DNA of 64,000 nt, taken from the NCBI RefSeq assembly GCF_963678635.1, contig NC_087065.1, positions 71,123,345-71,187,344 on the forward strand. Reading direction: 5' to 3'. Positions 1-11,913 of this stretch are shown piece by piece (positions within the stretch are counted from its first letter, which is position 1; each line of letters opens with the position of its first letter). The translations under genes and the position numbers were made by a program. Origin of the DNA: Symsagittifera roscoffensis. Taxonomy: Eukaryota > Xenacoelomorpha > Acoela > Convolutidae. A model generated the notes under the pieces. The model saw only the letters and a list, made by a program, of their open reading frames with translations, did no database searches and was not told the origin of the DNA.

Positions 1-1820
1 TGTTAATCTGATCTTGAGCAAATAATTGAATCAATGTAACCAAAGTTGTAACAATTTAAATTCATTCGCGTGAAAAATGTACAAAAATTAGAATTTTTAC
101 ACTTAAGAAATTATTTTACGAGCAATTAATTTTTTAAAAAAAGACTATACAAACTGTTTTTTTGATTAAAATTTGCAAGAGGGTATTGTTTTATCTTGAA
201 AATGAAATATAATCAACAAAAAATAAAGCAGATGTAAAGCGGTGGAGTAATTTAATGCAGTGAATTTGTGTCTTTCATTTAAAATGCACCGCAGATGCTT
301 TTTCGTCGAGACCCCGGCTCTCACCTATTATCTGAACTTATAGCTATGAATTTTTATGGCGCCACGTGAAAATGTTCTTCATCAGTAAAATTATAAAATT
401 TTCCTTCAAGAATCTACTCTTAGTCTTATTTCAGCAAGAGTGAATAAAAAAAACAATCAGAAAACAAATCAAATCTTTTTGTTAGCTCGTTTGCCTGACT
501 TTTTCAGTTTATTAAAAAACTGAAGAGCAGCTAATATCGCATTTTGAAAAAGTAACGCGGAATAGGCATCTGTTTTTTATTGAATAATTAAAACAGAAAA
601 TATAGATAGTTTTCGTGCAGAAAATGTAGTATGGCTAGGCAGGTGTTTTTTCTCTGCCGTCTAAAGATGATCAATCTTGAAATCCATGAAGCATCTAGGG
701 AAAAAAGCTGCAAACAATTATTCGCTCTAACGCTTTAACGCTCTAACGCTAATATAATTGAACTTGATCGACAAGAAAAAAAAAACAATTACCAAAAGAT
801 GAATTTAAGTGAACGCGTTGTCAAGGGAATTTTTTTCTTCAAGTAAAATCTTCGTTTATAAGTAAAAGTTGAATAATTGAAAACAAAAAAATGAAAACAT
901 TGTTTATTAATGCAGTGTCAAAAGTCTTATAGTCTGACATGAACAACGAAGCGTGCATTATTTTCCAATTTATAGTAGAAAATATGTCACCAAACTAACG
1001 AGCCTAGGGGTGTAGCTTCAAGACTTTCCGCCGTTTCAGGACGGTTACATTTGCAAATTGAGCACTGTTTGATGATTATTTTGAGTTGTCTCTTGAAAAA
1101 AACATGTTATTAGTCCGAATTTCAAAGGATCGGAACACTCCTTGCTAAAAAAAAAAACTCCTTGGTATCAAAGTATTTTTTCTTTCTCCAGCAAACTGCG
1201 TGCCGCAAAAAAAAAGCAACCGGATTTGGGTTAGTCATCCCCACCTCACACAAGCATCAATTTTATGGTCTAAGGGGTGGTTTTTCAAGGTTGTTTATGA
1301 AGATCAAATATGTTTGCCATGGTCTAATTAGTCTGCATGTCAATTTTCATGACAATTGGACAATGTGAACAGTAATTTGAATTATAAAAGATTGCAGGTG
1401 GGGGGTAGAAGGAAAAAGAGCCGCGAACTCAGTTGAGATGTTTTCTCGTAGGCGGAGATCAACTTTCCATTAAACTGACAATCAAGTATGTTTCAAGTTA
1501 CCCCGAGCCATACCTGGCATGTCATCTTACCCAATGCAGTAATTAACCAACTGCCGTTTTCGCTTTGTTTGTGACAGGATTTAACTTAATTGTCGCTCAT
1601 TTTACGCAATAATCACTGATCCAGTCAAAAAGGTGTTAAAGCAAATGTTCCTGTTAACAATTTATTTTCAAAAAAGTGTCAAAATATTTAAGCTTGAAGC
1701 AGTTTTTTCTCTTTTAGGTGGCCACTTTTGGCAGAGTTTTTATAACAACTGACTGAAGGATACGGACCAAGAAAGCTTAACATCAAAAAAAGTGTTTATT
1801 TGCATTTTTTTGAAAAAAAA
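1..1820. other. AT-rich flank, no gene seen
   Basis: No reading frame here shows a recognisable protein or a convincing exon between splice signals. The longest open frames are short, low-complexity and full of Phe, Lys and Asn codons, as expected by chance in AT-rich DNA. Short homopolymer runs are frequent. I see no RNA gene. Confidence 0.5.
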
Positions 1821-2800
1821 AATAGAACATTTTTTTTTCAAATTAGGGCCGTTTTTTGGCGTGGTTTGATAAAAGGATCCTAACGAAAAACTAGAGCTTA
1901 GGCAATTTCGACAGTTTTTGTAAAATATGCAAAATCGAAAACAATTTTTTGAAGAAAAATGACCAGAAAAAAAATCTTTGTTTTGCAGTTTTTTTTCAAA
2001 TTTTTTGCAGTTTTTGAAAATTTTGAAGTTTTTGAATCCAAAAAAGCACTAGATTACTCATACTAGAAAAAAACTAGTTTTGCTCGAATAAAGCAAAACT
2101 TTTACGAATAAATTGGCTATTGTAAGCTTTTAAGCGATTTAAAAAGCGTATGCAAGCTTCCCTGGTTGAAGTCCCACCGTTAACTTTCGCTTTTTCTGTA
2201 GTATCCAATTGATCGCTATTTTCCAGCGCTGATTCAGGTAGAAATCAAAGTTTTTGGCAGAGCTAAACTTGTGATATTTCAGAGCTATTTCAGTATTGAT
2301 TCCTTGGAAAATGTGCTAAAGTTAAGAAATTTTTACTCATTGTAGTAGCTTTCAAATGAGAGTTTTAGTTGAAAAGCTTTTCAACTTTATTATATCCGAG
2401 GATTGATGGTGGGGCAGAGGTAAAATGAATAACTACAAAGCTGATGGTTGCAGGATCTATCATCGGTAGCTCATTATTTTTGCATTTTGATAGGTTTTTA
2501 TTGCTGTTTCATTGCTGAAAATTAGCAAAATTAGCGAAATTATCTATCGATATAATTTGCTTCTGTGGCAAGTAAAATCAATAATTCATTGATGGCGATT
2601 GCTGTTTTGCTATTTTTTTATCTCTTATTTTCAATGTGAGTTGCACCCGGGTTATTTATTCGCTCGAATTAAGACGAAAAATCAAAAATTTCTAACCAGT
2701 TTTTCTCGACACTGGGAATTTTTTTTCGAAATGTGCAAGAACAGTTTCGACCCCACTTAAGAAATTTCTGCTCATCGCTTTTACTCTCGATGTTTGCTTG
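1821..2800 (+). repeat. Diverged copy of the dispersed hairpin-bearing repeat family (called family H here)
   Basis: The stretch contains phrases that recur at about 8.7-9.2, 13.6-14.0 and 35.4-36.1 kb: a segment like 'gtgataaaaggatcct' followed by 'gaaaaactag', then 'aaaatatgcaaa' with an A/T-rich stretch, and near 2.66-2.76 kb 'tttctcgacactgggaa'. Order and orientation match the copies at 8.7 and 13.6 kb. No coding capacity is visible, and the hairpin end of the family is not preserved in this copy. It is probably a non-autonomous mobile element or part of one. Confidence 0.45.
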
Positions 2801-3546
2801 AAGCATGAAAAACTTCAGAACGGAGAGAATAATCACCCAGCTCACCATCGAGCGTGTATTAAACTTCGAAAAGACGACAAAACTTATTTTACTCAGACGC
2901 TTTCTGCTGCAATTTTGACAATGCTAGGTCAATGCAAGATAGTCCATCTTAAGACACACATGAAGTAAATGTATATAGTTCAAGCTGCTCAATTCCCTAA
3001 ATAACAGTTCACTTACAATCAATCACTAACAAAGGACATTCCACGAAGACTTAACGAAACATACAACCCAAATAACTTCATCGACTCTCAAATGTGAATA
3101 TTGGAGCATTCTTTGATGAGCAAATTTTGGATGCCAAGATCATGAGACTTGTCAATCAACTTTTAAAAAGAACTCGACTGAATTTGGTCGTAGAGAATTC
3201 GTTTTTACATCAAAATTATTGTATAAGTAGCTTTAAAAAATTATTCGTGGTTGCACTACAGAAAACAACTTGAATCATATCGGTTTTCATCAATGCAGCA
3301 AAAAACTCAGAATAAATCATATTTCATTTTCAATCACAGTCAGAGGACAAAGTAAGAAACTTGATGAAGCAAAACCATCGTGAATAGCGTTTTTACTGAC
3401 TATTTCAGGAGCAATAAACTTGTGCATTAATGCAGCAATTCAAGCAGCAGCAACAATATCAACAAAAAAAATAGCAAAAAGTTAATAGTTACAGACGGTA
3501 CGATACAGGTTTTATTTGATGCCCGTACCTAGTAAATGTTCTAATT
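2801..3546. other. Intergenic, nothing recognised
   Basis: No gene, RNA or clear repeat is seen between the diverged family H fragment and the palindrome cluster. Confidence 0.4.
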
Positions 3547-3812
3547 CAGATCTGAAATAATCTTTTTCAGATCTAAATTTCAAATCTGAAATGGGTTGTG
3601 CAATTTGTGGATACTTTAGGAATGTGTTATTTCAGATCTGATTTCAGATCTGAAAATTTGTTTTTCAAGTTTATTTCAGATCTCATATTCTCAATTTCAG
3701 ATCCAAATTTCAGATCTTTCAAACTTTCAAATTCTTATCCAGATATAAAATAAAGAATTTCAGATCTGAGAACCTACTAATGTAAGAAAAAGAAAAAAAG
3801 AATTTCAGATCT
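3547..3812. repeat. Cluster of CAGATCT palindromes
   Basis: The motif CAGATCT occurs exactly at 3547, 3568, 3633, 3645, 3677, 3711, 3761 and 3806. One-base variants lie at 3581 (CAAATCT), 3698 (CAGATCC) and 3739-3745. Most copies sit in a longer context of TTTCAGATCTGAAA, a perfect 14-bp palindrome. Spacing is irregular (12 to 65 bp). It could be a decayed satellite or a cluster of protein-binding sites; the sequence does not decide. Confidence 0.75.
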
Positions 3813-5464
3813 GGCACAGAAAAACCCCTGGGAGCATTGCAACCATCAACGAAACTTGCCCAGATTTCTCTGTTGTCAGAAGTTCTGCAAATTGCGATGT
3901 TTTTGACTAGCCTAGAAACTTCAAAAAAAAACTTGACATAAATTAAAACGACTATAGAGAAGCAACAAAGCAGCAAAATGCGAAAACAAGAGACCAGAAG
4001 CATCATAAAACGATTGAAAAAAAAAACATTGAACGCATGGAAACTTCAGCTTATCAACTCTTTATTTTTCCTAGGAATACACACAGGGGCTGATCTAAGA
4101 TTTTATCGAGGGAGCGGGCGGACTTTTCAAATAGCAGCACGGTTAATTAGTAATTGGAGGGCCTAACCAAACAATTCATATTGAGCGGGAAATCTTGCGG
4201 TGGCTGAGGAGGATTGAGCAAATAAAAAAAATTAGAATCAGTTTCGAAATAAATAACAAAATCAAAAAACTTAACAGTAAAGAGAGAGGCAATTGAACGT
4301 TAGTAGCATCTAAAGTACTTTTGCTTCAAACATGCCAAATTTTTTTCATGAAGCATTCTGTAGTCACCAAGCAAACTGTTCCTTTGGTTATCATTCGGGC
4401 CTTCAGACGATTGAAAAAAAATCAATCCAGGTTTTGAAATTTCACCAACTGAGGTACATTTTGAAAATAATTGAATAACAAATTTTTAAAAACTCTTTAA
4501 TGGAGTCCCTATACAAAACTACCCCTTTGATTTTGCTCAAGCCTATTCGCTCAAAATTTATGAGATCGGTTTGTGCTATTTTGGAAAAACCTTAAGCTCT
4601 AAATTTTTTCGTTACTCTGATATTAATACCATGGCTTAAGTCATTTTTATGCAGTAAAGATTTCGATAAAAGTGATGAATCCTTCTTATTTGATTTGGCC
4701 GATTTTTTAAATAAAGCTCGGGTTAGAATAATCTTTTGATGATGCAAGGGGCTACGCAATCCACCATTCTGTTGTAGACTCCTCGAAAACCTCCAAAAAG
4801 GAAAACAAAAAACAAATAAATCGGTCATGGGATTGCATGGGTGCCTCAGGTGCGATAGATGTGCTCAGCCTACCATTCATAACCTCATGCAGTCTCTAAG
4901 AAAAGAATAAAGCTTGTCGGAGAATTAACTGCTCAGAGTAACTACAGGATAAAGTGCTGCCAAAATATCAAAACACGAGAAAAACCCATCCAGATTTGTT
5001 GCACTCCTTTAGCATTATACCAGCAAAGACAATCTGAGGCAATTCGAGTGCCTCTGGTTCAGTTTTGATTTTAAATTTTTTTTGCTGACTAACTTAATTC
5101 TTCAATCAAAGTTCTTTTGAACTGATCAAAGGTGTTACCGCTGCTAATTTTCGCCTGCTACGAACCTTCGCATACTGTGAACAGTAAATTATTTCAATTG
5201 TTACTGTCTGCTTTTAGGAATAAATGTTGCCATGCCCAAGAAAAGCTCTGCAACATTTTGAATAACACAAGCAAAAACGGCCAAAATTATTTGAAACGCC
5301 ATTTGAAAGAGTTGGAAGAAAAACTTCATATTTGAAGTGGTGCTGCTAAATTCAACTGATCAAAGTACAGACATGAATTGAGCATTATCAATCATTATAC
5401 CTCTGCTAATTCCTTGTTTGACACTGATTCATGAAAAGGTTTATTCATTCTAATAGTTTTTAAT
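3813..5464. other. Intergenic; one weak exon-like segment
   Basis: No firm gene. A frame after the acceptor-like 'ctgcttttag' (ending near 5217) runs to a stop at 5335 and reads as a charged, helix-like tail ending with a Lys/Glu/Leu-rich stretch. It has no recognised homology and no upstream partner exon was found, so it is not called as a gene. Confidence 0.35.
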
Positions 5465-5468
5465 TCAG

Positions 5469-5763
5469 TTTTCTAATAGATTTTTCGAAAAGTTTTCTGG
5501 TTATGCTTTTATTTTTGAAAGATCCTTCTAGTTTCATAGAAACGAAAATATTAATATTTACAAAAATAAATCAATATGAACAACTGGGGGAGAACGATTG
5601 GCAATTTTTTAGGGAAATTGTCTTCGGAGCATCTGTTTTCTTTGAGAATTTTCATTCAGCCTGTCTAATTCTAAACAAAAACCAGTTCTGCTTCAATTCT
5701 CCCGTTGAACTAGCAGAGGTTCTTCCAATTTTAAAGACCGATCGTCTGGAATTGATTATATAG
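5469..5763 (+). CDS. Possible terminal exon of an unidentified gene
   Basis: An open frame of about 97 codons follows a plausible acceptor (AG at 5467-5468 after a T-rich tract) and ends at a TAG at 5761-5763. The entry phase would be 2, with one leading base. The translation is less biased than chance AT-rich frames, with mixed acidic, aromatic and aliphatic residues and the stretch PVELAEVLPILKTDRLEL near its end. I do not recognise the family. No upstream exon was identified, and the ATG at 5503 could also be a start. It ends 162 bp before the next gene on the same strand. It may be a chance frame. Confidence 0.25.
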
Positions 5764-5925
5764 CACAAATATTGGCCCATATTTCTCATTTTCCAGATTG
5801 AAAAAAACTCACTTTCTTGGTCTATTGATAAGAGGTTTGGCAAAGTTAAACAAGATTTCGAAAGATTTTAAAACAAAACTAATTTTAAATTAATCCCAAA
5901 GATTTGAGAGTTCCATGTTATTAGA

Positions 5926-8900
5926 ATGAATTCTTTGTTGCGATTACGTCTTGTAGTTTTTTCAATTGTTGTTCTGCTTCCCAATTTGGTTCACGCTGGG
6001 TCAGGAGAATTCTGCTTGTACAGTTCTGACTGCGATGACCTTGAACAATGCTGTGCATATAACGAATGTCATCTTTCATGTCCTATGTAAGTTCAATTTT
6101 TAGAAAAAAAAACCGGAAAGACAAAATTAATTAAAAAGAGCAATTGACCTAATTTGGAGGAAACTTGCATGCAAAAGCTAATTTTTGAAACAGAATTCAC
6201 TCCCATGCTTCGAGCATCTCGACCAAAATTTGGTCAGTTACCTCTTTCTGGATGGAGAAAAAATACGCTCGACTTTGCTCGACCAAGCTCACACTTTGTT
6301 TCAACTTTCTCGAACGAAAATTGATTTGTTTCGCTGTTCTCGATTTTCTTGTCCCAAACAAAATGTGAATAAACTAAGTCGACCAGGCTAAGACACGTTT
6401 CAACTTATTCGATCTAAAATTGGGATGTTTTGGCGCTCTTGACTTTGACGATCGTAAATATTCTCATTATTTTTGTTCTATATCAGTGGCATCCGCAGAA
6501 ACTTTTCGAGAGGGTTGCTTTTTTTTTGTCGTCGACCTTTATTTTTAGGTCGGCCAAATTGTTTTTTGAACTCTTCTGAAACACTGCAAGGAGGTTTTTG
6601 TAATTTTTTCTCCGCGTGGCAGGCAAATAATTGAAAAAAGCGTAAATTAAAACTTTTGGATTTTTTTTGAAAAAATGTGATAAAACCTCACGCTTTTTGG
6701 CTTGCTATCCAAAAACTAGCAATCTTTGCTGCCAAAACTGTCACAAGTATTATGCACTCCTTGTCACGTTATTGTCTGACTAATTTCCATCTGCTAGTCT
6801 ATAAATTGAGTGTGCCTCGACCTATAAACAATTGTAATATCTTAAAACTACAAAAAGCTGTCATTCAAAAAATATCTCAATTTTAAATTATGGAATGTAA
6901 TACCGATGTCAAAAGGCAAATATCTAAACGTTAATTGTTTTCTCCATTTGTGACTCATCTGAACACCAAGTGTTACCACGAAAAAAAAACTTTTCATTAA
7001 GATCTTTTCATATAAATTGGTCGGTAAAAAAAAAACTTCGAAAAAAATATCATTATAACCCGATCTGCCGATAAATTGGTGAAAAAATATATTGAAAAAT
7101 TTTCATCATGATTAGTAATTTAGCCAAAAAAAAACGTTTTAAAATGAAATCGATAGAAAACTGCCAAACTGATTCACCAAGTTTTCACATAGCCCACATC
7201 TATTAAAACCTTTCATTGCATAGCAAATAAATGGAAAAAAAAAGAAAATTGAGAGATGATCATCGATTGTATTTGCATCAAAAACAGATGGATTAATAAT
7301 CCATTTTAAAAGATTGAAATTGACTTAGTTTGAAAGAAATTTGCAAGCAAGAGCTAAATTTTCAGACAAAAATCACGTCCTCGGCCGAGATGCTTGATTT
7401 ATTTTTCGACCAGTTCGACAAAATTTGGTAGGTTGCGACTACTTGGAAGGGGGAAAGTTCGGTTGACTTTTCTCGACCACGCTCACATTTGTTTCAGTTT
7501 TCTCGACCACAATTTTTTTTCGTTCGTTGTTCTCTACTTTCTCAAAGCAAACAAAAAATCAAAAATCAAAAACCTAAGTCTTCCAAGCTAAGACACGTTT
7601 TGAATTCCGCAATCAAAAATGCAATGTCCTGACTTTCTTGACTCTGAAGGTCCTCAGTATTTTAAATATTTTTGCTCGTAATCAGTGGCATCCGCAAAAA
7701 CTTTTTGAGAGGGTTGTTTTTTTCGTCGACCTTTTCTTCAGGTTAACAAAAAATTTCTCCGAGCACTCGTAAAACACTGGAATAGCCAGTGATTTTGGAG
7801 TAACCTTCTTTTTTATTTTTTGCAGCGCTAAGCAAATCATTGAAAAAAAACAAGCCTAAAAGAGAGTTTTAGGATTTGTTGGAAAGCTGTGATCAAAAAA
7901 TCACGCTGTTCGGCATGCTTCCAAAATTTCAGCCAATTTTTTCTTCAAAAGCAACTTGAAAACTTTGCACGCCTTTTCATGTTAATGCTCGACATGTTTT
8001 CGTTTGCTAGTTCTAAAATGAAGTGTGCTTTGACCTATTTATCGACTGTTCTCGACTTATATTTCGACTTTCTCGACCACAATTGTACATGTCTCAAATT
8101 CAAACGCTCAACTTAAAGCTCCTTCTCTAGCGCTACTTTTCAGTCGCAAAACTGCAGAATTTCAAATATCTTTAAACAGATTTTAATCATTTATAACTTA
8201 CTTTTTCACCGGAAAATTGTCACACCAAAATATATCTAATTTTTATCTCATGGATAAAAAGATCGTTTTTATTAGCCAAATCTCTAAAAGTGCACTGTTT
8301 TTTTTTGGCTCTTTTGTTTACCAAAGTTTTTAACAAATCAAAAGTGTCTGGGAAAATTTTTCATCTGATTTAAAAGATTTCCTTGGCAGGTGGATAACAC
8401 TTCGGCCAAAATAATCATCAATCTAGAACAATCTAACGAAATTTTGGTGAAAAAAAATTCTCCATCTTCAGGACCTTAATCGAGAAAAAGTGAAAAAAAA
8501 ACGTTAGAAAATAAGTTTGATTTGAATACTGCCAAAACGATTTTGAAAGTTATCACGAAATCTCAAGTCTGTGAGAGCCTTAAAAAAGCAACTCATATGC
8601 AGGTTCGAAAATAAAATAGGCATTTAGAAGGAATTATAATATCTGATAATCGATTAAATTGGATTTTATTGCATAGCAAATAATTTAGATAAACGAACAA
8701 GGATAGCAGTTTACTGTGCAAGTAGCACAGAATGTTCCGACCAGAGTCTTCAAAAACCTACCAAACAATCTCTTTTTTAAATTAGTGTAATTTTTTCTGC
8801 GTGGTGCAGTGGTGTGATAAAAGGATCTGACATAAAGCTATAATTAAGAATATTTGACAGTCATAGTAATATATGCAAACCGAACAACAATTTTTTGAAG

Positions 8901-11900
8901 AAAAAGACTAGGAAAACAAAAAAATCAAATTTTTTTGCGGATTTTTTTTGAAGTTTTGATGTTTCTGGTTACCAAAATGGTATTAAAGATCTTCAAAAAC
9001 TAAGTTTAATTGAGTAAATTTAAAACTAAGGATAATTAAGCTATTATAAACTGCTAAAACTAAACATAAATAAGTCTGCTCGCTTCTCTGGCTTTCCTCG
9101 CTTAAAATTAGACGATAAATCAAAATTTTCAAACCGTTGTTTCTCGACACTAGAAAAAAGAATTCTCCAAAAAAAAATTCAATATGATAAATCACTCAAA
9201 GCAGTCCGATGATTATTTGTTTTACCTGATTTTGCGTGGAAAACAAAAAACTAAAACAAACCCGAATACAAAGCCCCCCCCCCATTTTTAATGGTCAGAT
9301 CAAAAAATACTAATAAAAGACAATAAATTGTAATTTTATCACAAACAGATGGTTTTCTAATAGATGATTTTGATGTTCAATAAGTGATTTTAATTTTCTT
9401 TGAAAAAGAAAGAATATAATCGATTATAAATTGATTGTATTCGTTTTTTTTCATTTTTAGATAGATGGTACTTTAATCAGAGTAAAATCGATTATGAACA
9501 CTTAAAATGTATGCGGGAATCTTATTGTGTCTTTTTTATTCTGTCTGTCCTAATTTTTGGCAGCTCTCTAAAATATGGTTCAAAAAGTTGAAATCGACGA
9601 AACTATAGTTGAAATGATGAATATGCCCATTTTGAATCGTTTTTTTTGCAAGGACTTTGAAAACTAACATTTGTACGCAGATCTGAAAGTAGTTATATGT
9701 TGTTTTTCATTATTTCTTTCTGTTAAAACTTTTGCAAACCTCTATGTATTTTCGAGTATGCAAATCTGAACGAAGTTAATAAGCCTCAAACTGCTCCATT
9801 TGACGTTGGAATCAGTTTTTTGTTCATTTCAGCCTGCACAATCTGAGTTAGAAAATTGAATTAACCTTAAAAAAGGCGAAGTTTTTGTTGGTAGAACTAA
9901 ATTTTCACAAATAAGTTTTGTTAAAACTGTTATTTTTTCTTTCAGACGTGGATGTTTTCTTGACTGGCACTGCCACGAAGAACAAGTTTGCTGCGAAGAC
10001 AACGAATGCCACGATTTCTGCCCCTCGTAAGTAGAATTGACAAGGTCTTCCTTTTTTTTAAAAAAAAATTGAAGGTGTGCAAAATTAAATATATTACACG
10101 TGCATTGTTTGAACAACACGTTTAATTAGAAAAATGATGCGTTAACTGTTAAGTTAAATTGGACGGAATAAGTAGAATTAACCCCTCTTTTATGCTTCCA
10201 GGGCTATCCGGTTCCTGATTGGACTGGGTTTGACATGTTTCTGCTGCTTCTCTGTGTTCTTGGTCTGCGTAGTCTTCTGTCTAACACGAAGTAGTGAGTG
10301 CTCAAGTTTTACATGTTTACAAATTGTTTGGAGACCATTTGTATCAGTCGACAACTCATAACTGAAGTATTTCTCATTTTCCCGTTCTGAAGTTCTTCAA
10401 AAAAACCATGTCTGAACACCTTTGAATCGGGCTTTTTTCAGGCCTGTTCCACATCTGTGGCATGTCTATTTTACGCATGGGCACAACTGCCTCAGACCCG
10501 CGCAGGTCTGATTTTCTTGTCAGCGTTCAGGTCTGATCAGGCCTGGATCAGTCATGACCAGACCTGGCAGACACATGACTAGATTGAGCAGACACATGAC
10601 CAGATCTGGCAGACACATGACTAGATTGAGCAGACACAGGACCAGATCTGGCATACACGTTACCAGATCTGACAAATGCGACATCAGATGGGGGGTTGGC
10701 AAAATGGGAATCACTACTGAATCACTATTGAAAAGGCGAATCACTACTGAAAGGGCTTTAATATGATATATAACTCAACCCAGTCCGATCATCATTTTTG
10801 GTACCTGATTTTGCGTGGAAAACAAAAATAAGAAATAAACTAAAACACCCGAATACAAAGTCCCCCCATTTTCAATGGTTGGAACAATAATGACAAGACC
10901 ATCACGAAGTAAGCAAAAGAGCATGCTTGGCCACATGTTATTCAGCTGAGTTTTGGCTGGTTTCTGTTTTATTAAAATCTTTTCTCGAGTAGAAAAAAAT
11001 TTTCAGCGTTGAAAGAAGAATTCAGTCGGTCAAGTAATTTTGTATCATGCGGATTTCGGCATAATTTTGTTCGAAGACCCATGTTTAATCAATACACGTG
11101 GAATGGTTAAAATTAGCATCCTGTTATTTTGCACAAAAATTAAAGTGGTCTCTAAAATAACCAACTGCGATTTATTTTTCTTGACTAGCAACTCTGTAAG
11201 TATTTTTTCCAAATTAGCTTTCTTGACGAATACCTTTGGTCTTTTCGAATTGATTGATTTGGGTATATTTGTTGGTTGCGGTCGGAACAATAAGGTTTTA
11301 GAGGGACTCTATAAAATTATTGCTTAAGTCAAGGACCTCGAATCTGTCGAGGAGCTGTATCGTAAGAGAACCTCAGACTCCAAGCATTCTTTAGAAAATC
11401 AAAAACGGGCAAGCAAAAAATACGCTACGTCATAGTTTTTTCATACTCTTCCGAGAGCAGTTGGAACAAAATATCAAAGGAGTGATAACTAGATCCGATA
11501 AACTTCGTTATTTTACTTCAGACAAAAATAATTCCGCTCAGCAAGCTCAACCGATTCCTCCTGTGATGTTCAGTCGTCCATACAACTTTTATGCGACAGG
11601 AAATAATACAGATCTACCGCCATACGAGCCAAACATGGGCACCAATTTACCCTCAACTGGAACCACAGGGTACCCGAAAATGCCTCTACCGCCTTATCAA
11701 CCCCCCTCCCAACCTCCACCAAATATTGAAGGAAGCTCGGAGACGGGCGTCGAACAGAACGTGAATCAAGCGCAAACGCAAGATGGCAATCACGCAAATG
11801 CGTTTACAGCAGCAGCTGCTCAGCCAACCAATAATGGCCAATCAAGTAGCAGTGTTGATGACAACATTCGATTTGTAGCGCCAGGAAACTTGCAATTTGA

Positions 11901-11913
11901 CAAAAAAAAATAG
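5926..11913 (+). CDS. Single-pass membrane protein: two half-WAP/Shisa-like cysteine modules and a proline-rich LPxY tail
   Basis: Five exons are proposed: 5926-6086, 9946-10026, 10202-10293, 10442-10530 and 11461-11913. All phases agree and give about 291 residues. Residues 1-24 are a signal peptide. Cysteines 30-52 and 57-79 form two identical patterns, C-x5-C-x5-CC-x4-C-x3-C, each on its own exon. A membrane segment spans about 83-107. The cytoplasmic tail has LPPY at about 193-196 and 217-220, then Gln/Asn/Ala-rich sequence. The cysteine spacing is that of the C-terminal half of a WAP domain; the layout (six Cys, one TM, WW-binding PY motifs) also resembles the Shisa/CYYR1/WBP1 adaptor superfamily. 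The inferred role is a membrane adaptor for WW-domain proteins such as NEDD4-type ligases. Donors at 6087 and 10027 are GTAAGT; exon 3 could end at 10290 instead of 10293; the exon 4 donor (GTCTGA) is weak. Confidence 0.75.
6125..8105. repeat. Diverged direct duplication of ~0.77 kb inside intron 1
   Basis: Segments at about 6125-6890 and 7320-8105 share the same order of phrases: a region rich in 'ctcgacc' and 'ctcgac' motifs, then 'atcagtggcatccgca', 'gagagggttg', 'cgtcgacctt', and later 'cacgctttttggcttgc' against 'cacgctgttcggcatgc'. The copies differ by many substitutions and small indels, so the duplication is old. Short frames in both copies do not encode a recognised protein. Confidence 0.6.
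8690..9300 (+). repeat. Family H repeat copy with CTGTGC/GCACAG hairpin
   Basis: It begins near 'aaggatagcagtttactg' with the hairpin CTGTGC (8714-8719), loop AAGTA and GCACAG (8725-8730), followed by 'aatgttccgacc'. Then come the family phrases 'tgtgataaaaggatctga', 'ttctcgacactag', 'gataaatcactcaa', 'tgattttgcgtgg' and 'cccgaatacaaagcc'. It lies in intron 1 of the LPxY membrane-protein gene. There is no coding capacity. Confidence 0.65.
10545..10680. repeat. Minisatellite, ~21/42-bp unit, at the start of intron 4
   Basis: Units of the form 'cagacacatgaccagatctg' and 'cagacacatgactagattga' alternate, giving a ~42-bp higher-order period made of two ~21-bp halves, about three higher-order copies with decay at both ends. 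The array starts 14 bp after the proposed donor of exon 4 of the LPxY membrane-protein gene. It is open in the + direction as an Arg/Thr/His-rich repeat, but that frame is not joined to the exon frame, because the exon frame meets a TGA directly after the donor. Confidence 0.75.
10740..11340 (+). repeat. Family H repeat, distal part
   Basis: This block matches the reverse complement of about 34.75-35.42 kb. Shared phrases are 'ggtacctgattttgcgtgg', 'aaaacacccgaatacaaagt', 'gcatgcttggccacatgtta', 'ttcagctgagtttt', and 'aatggttaaaattagcatcc'. It fills most of intron 4 of the LPxY gene. The ~95-codon frames seen here and at 34.8-35.0 kb are translations of the repeat itself and are not treated as genes. 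Confidence 0.6.

Noticed and set aside
11040-11327. A 95-codon frame in intron 4 of the LPxY gene
   Set aside because: The same sequence occurs reversed at 34.8-35.0 kb as part of dispersed family H, with a broken frame, so the similarity is of repeat DNA and not of protein.
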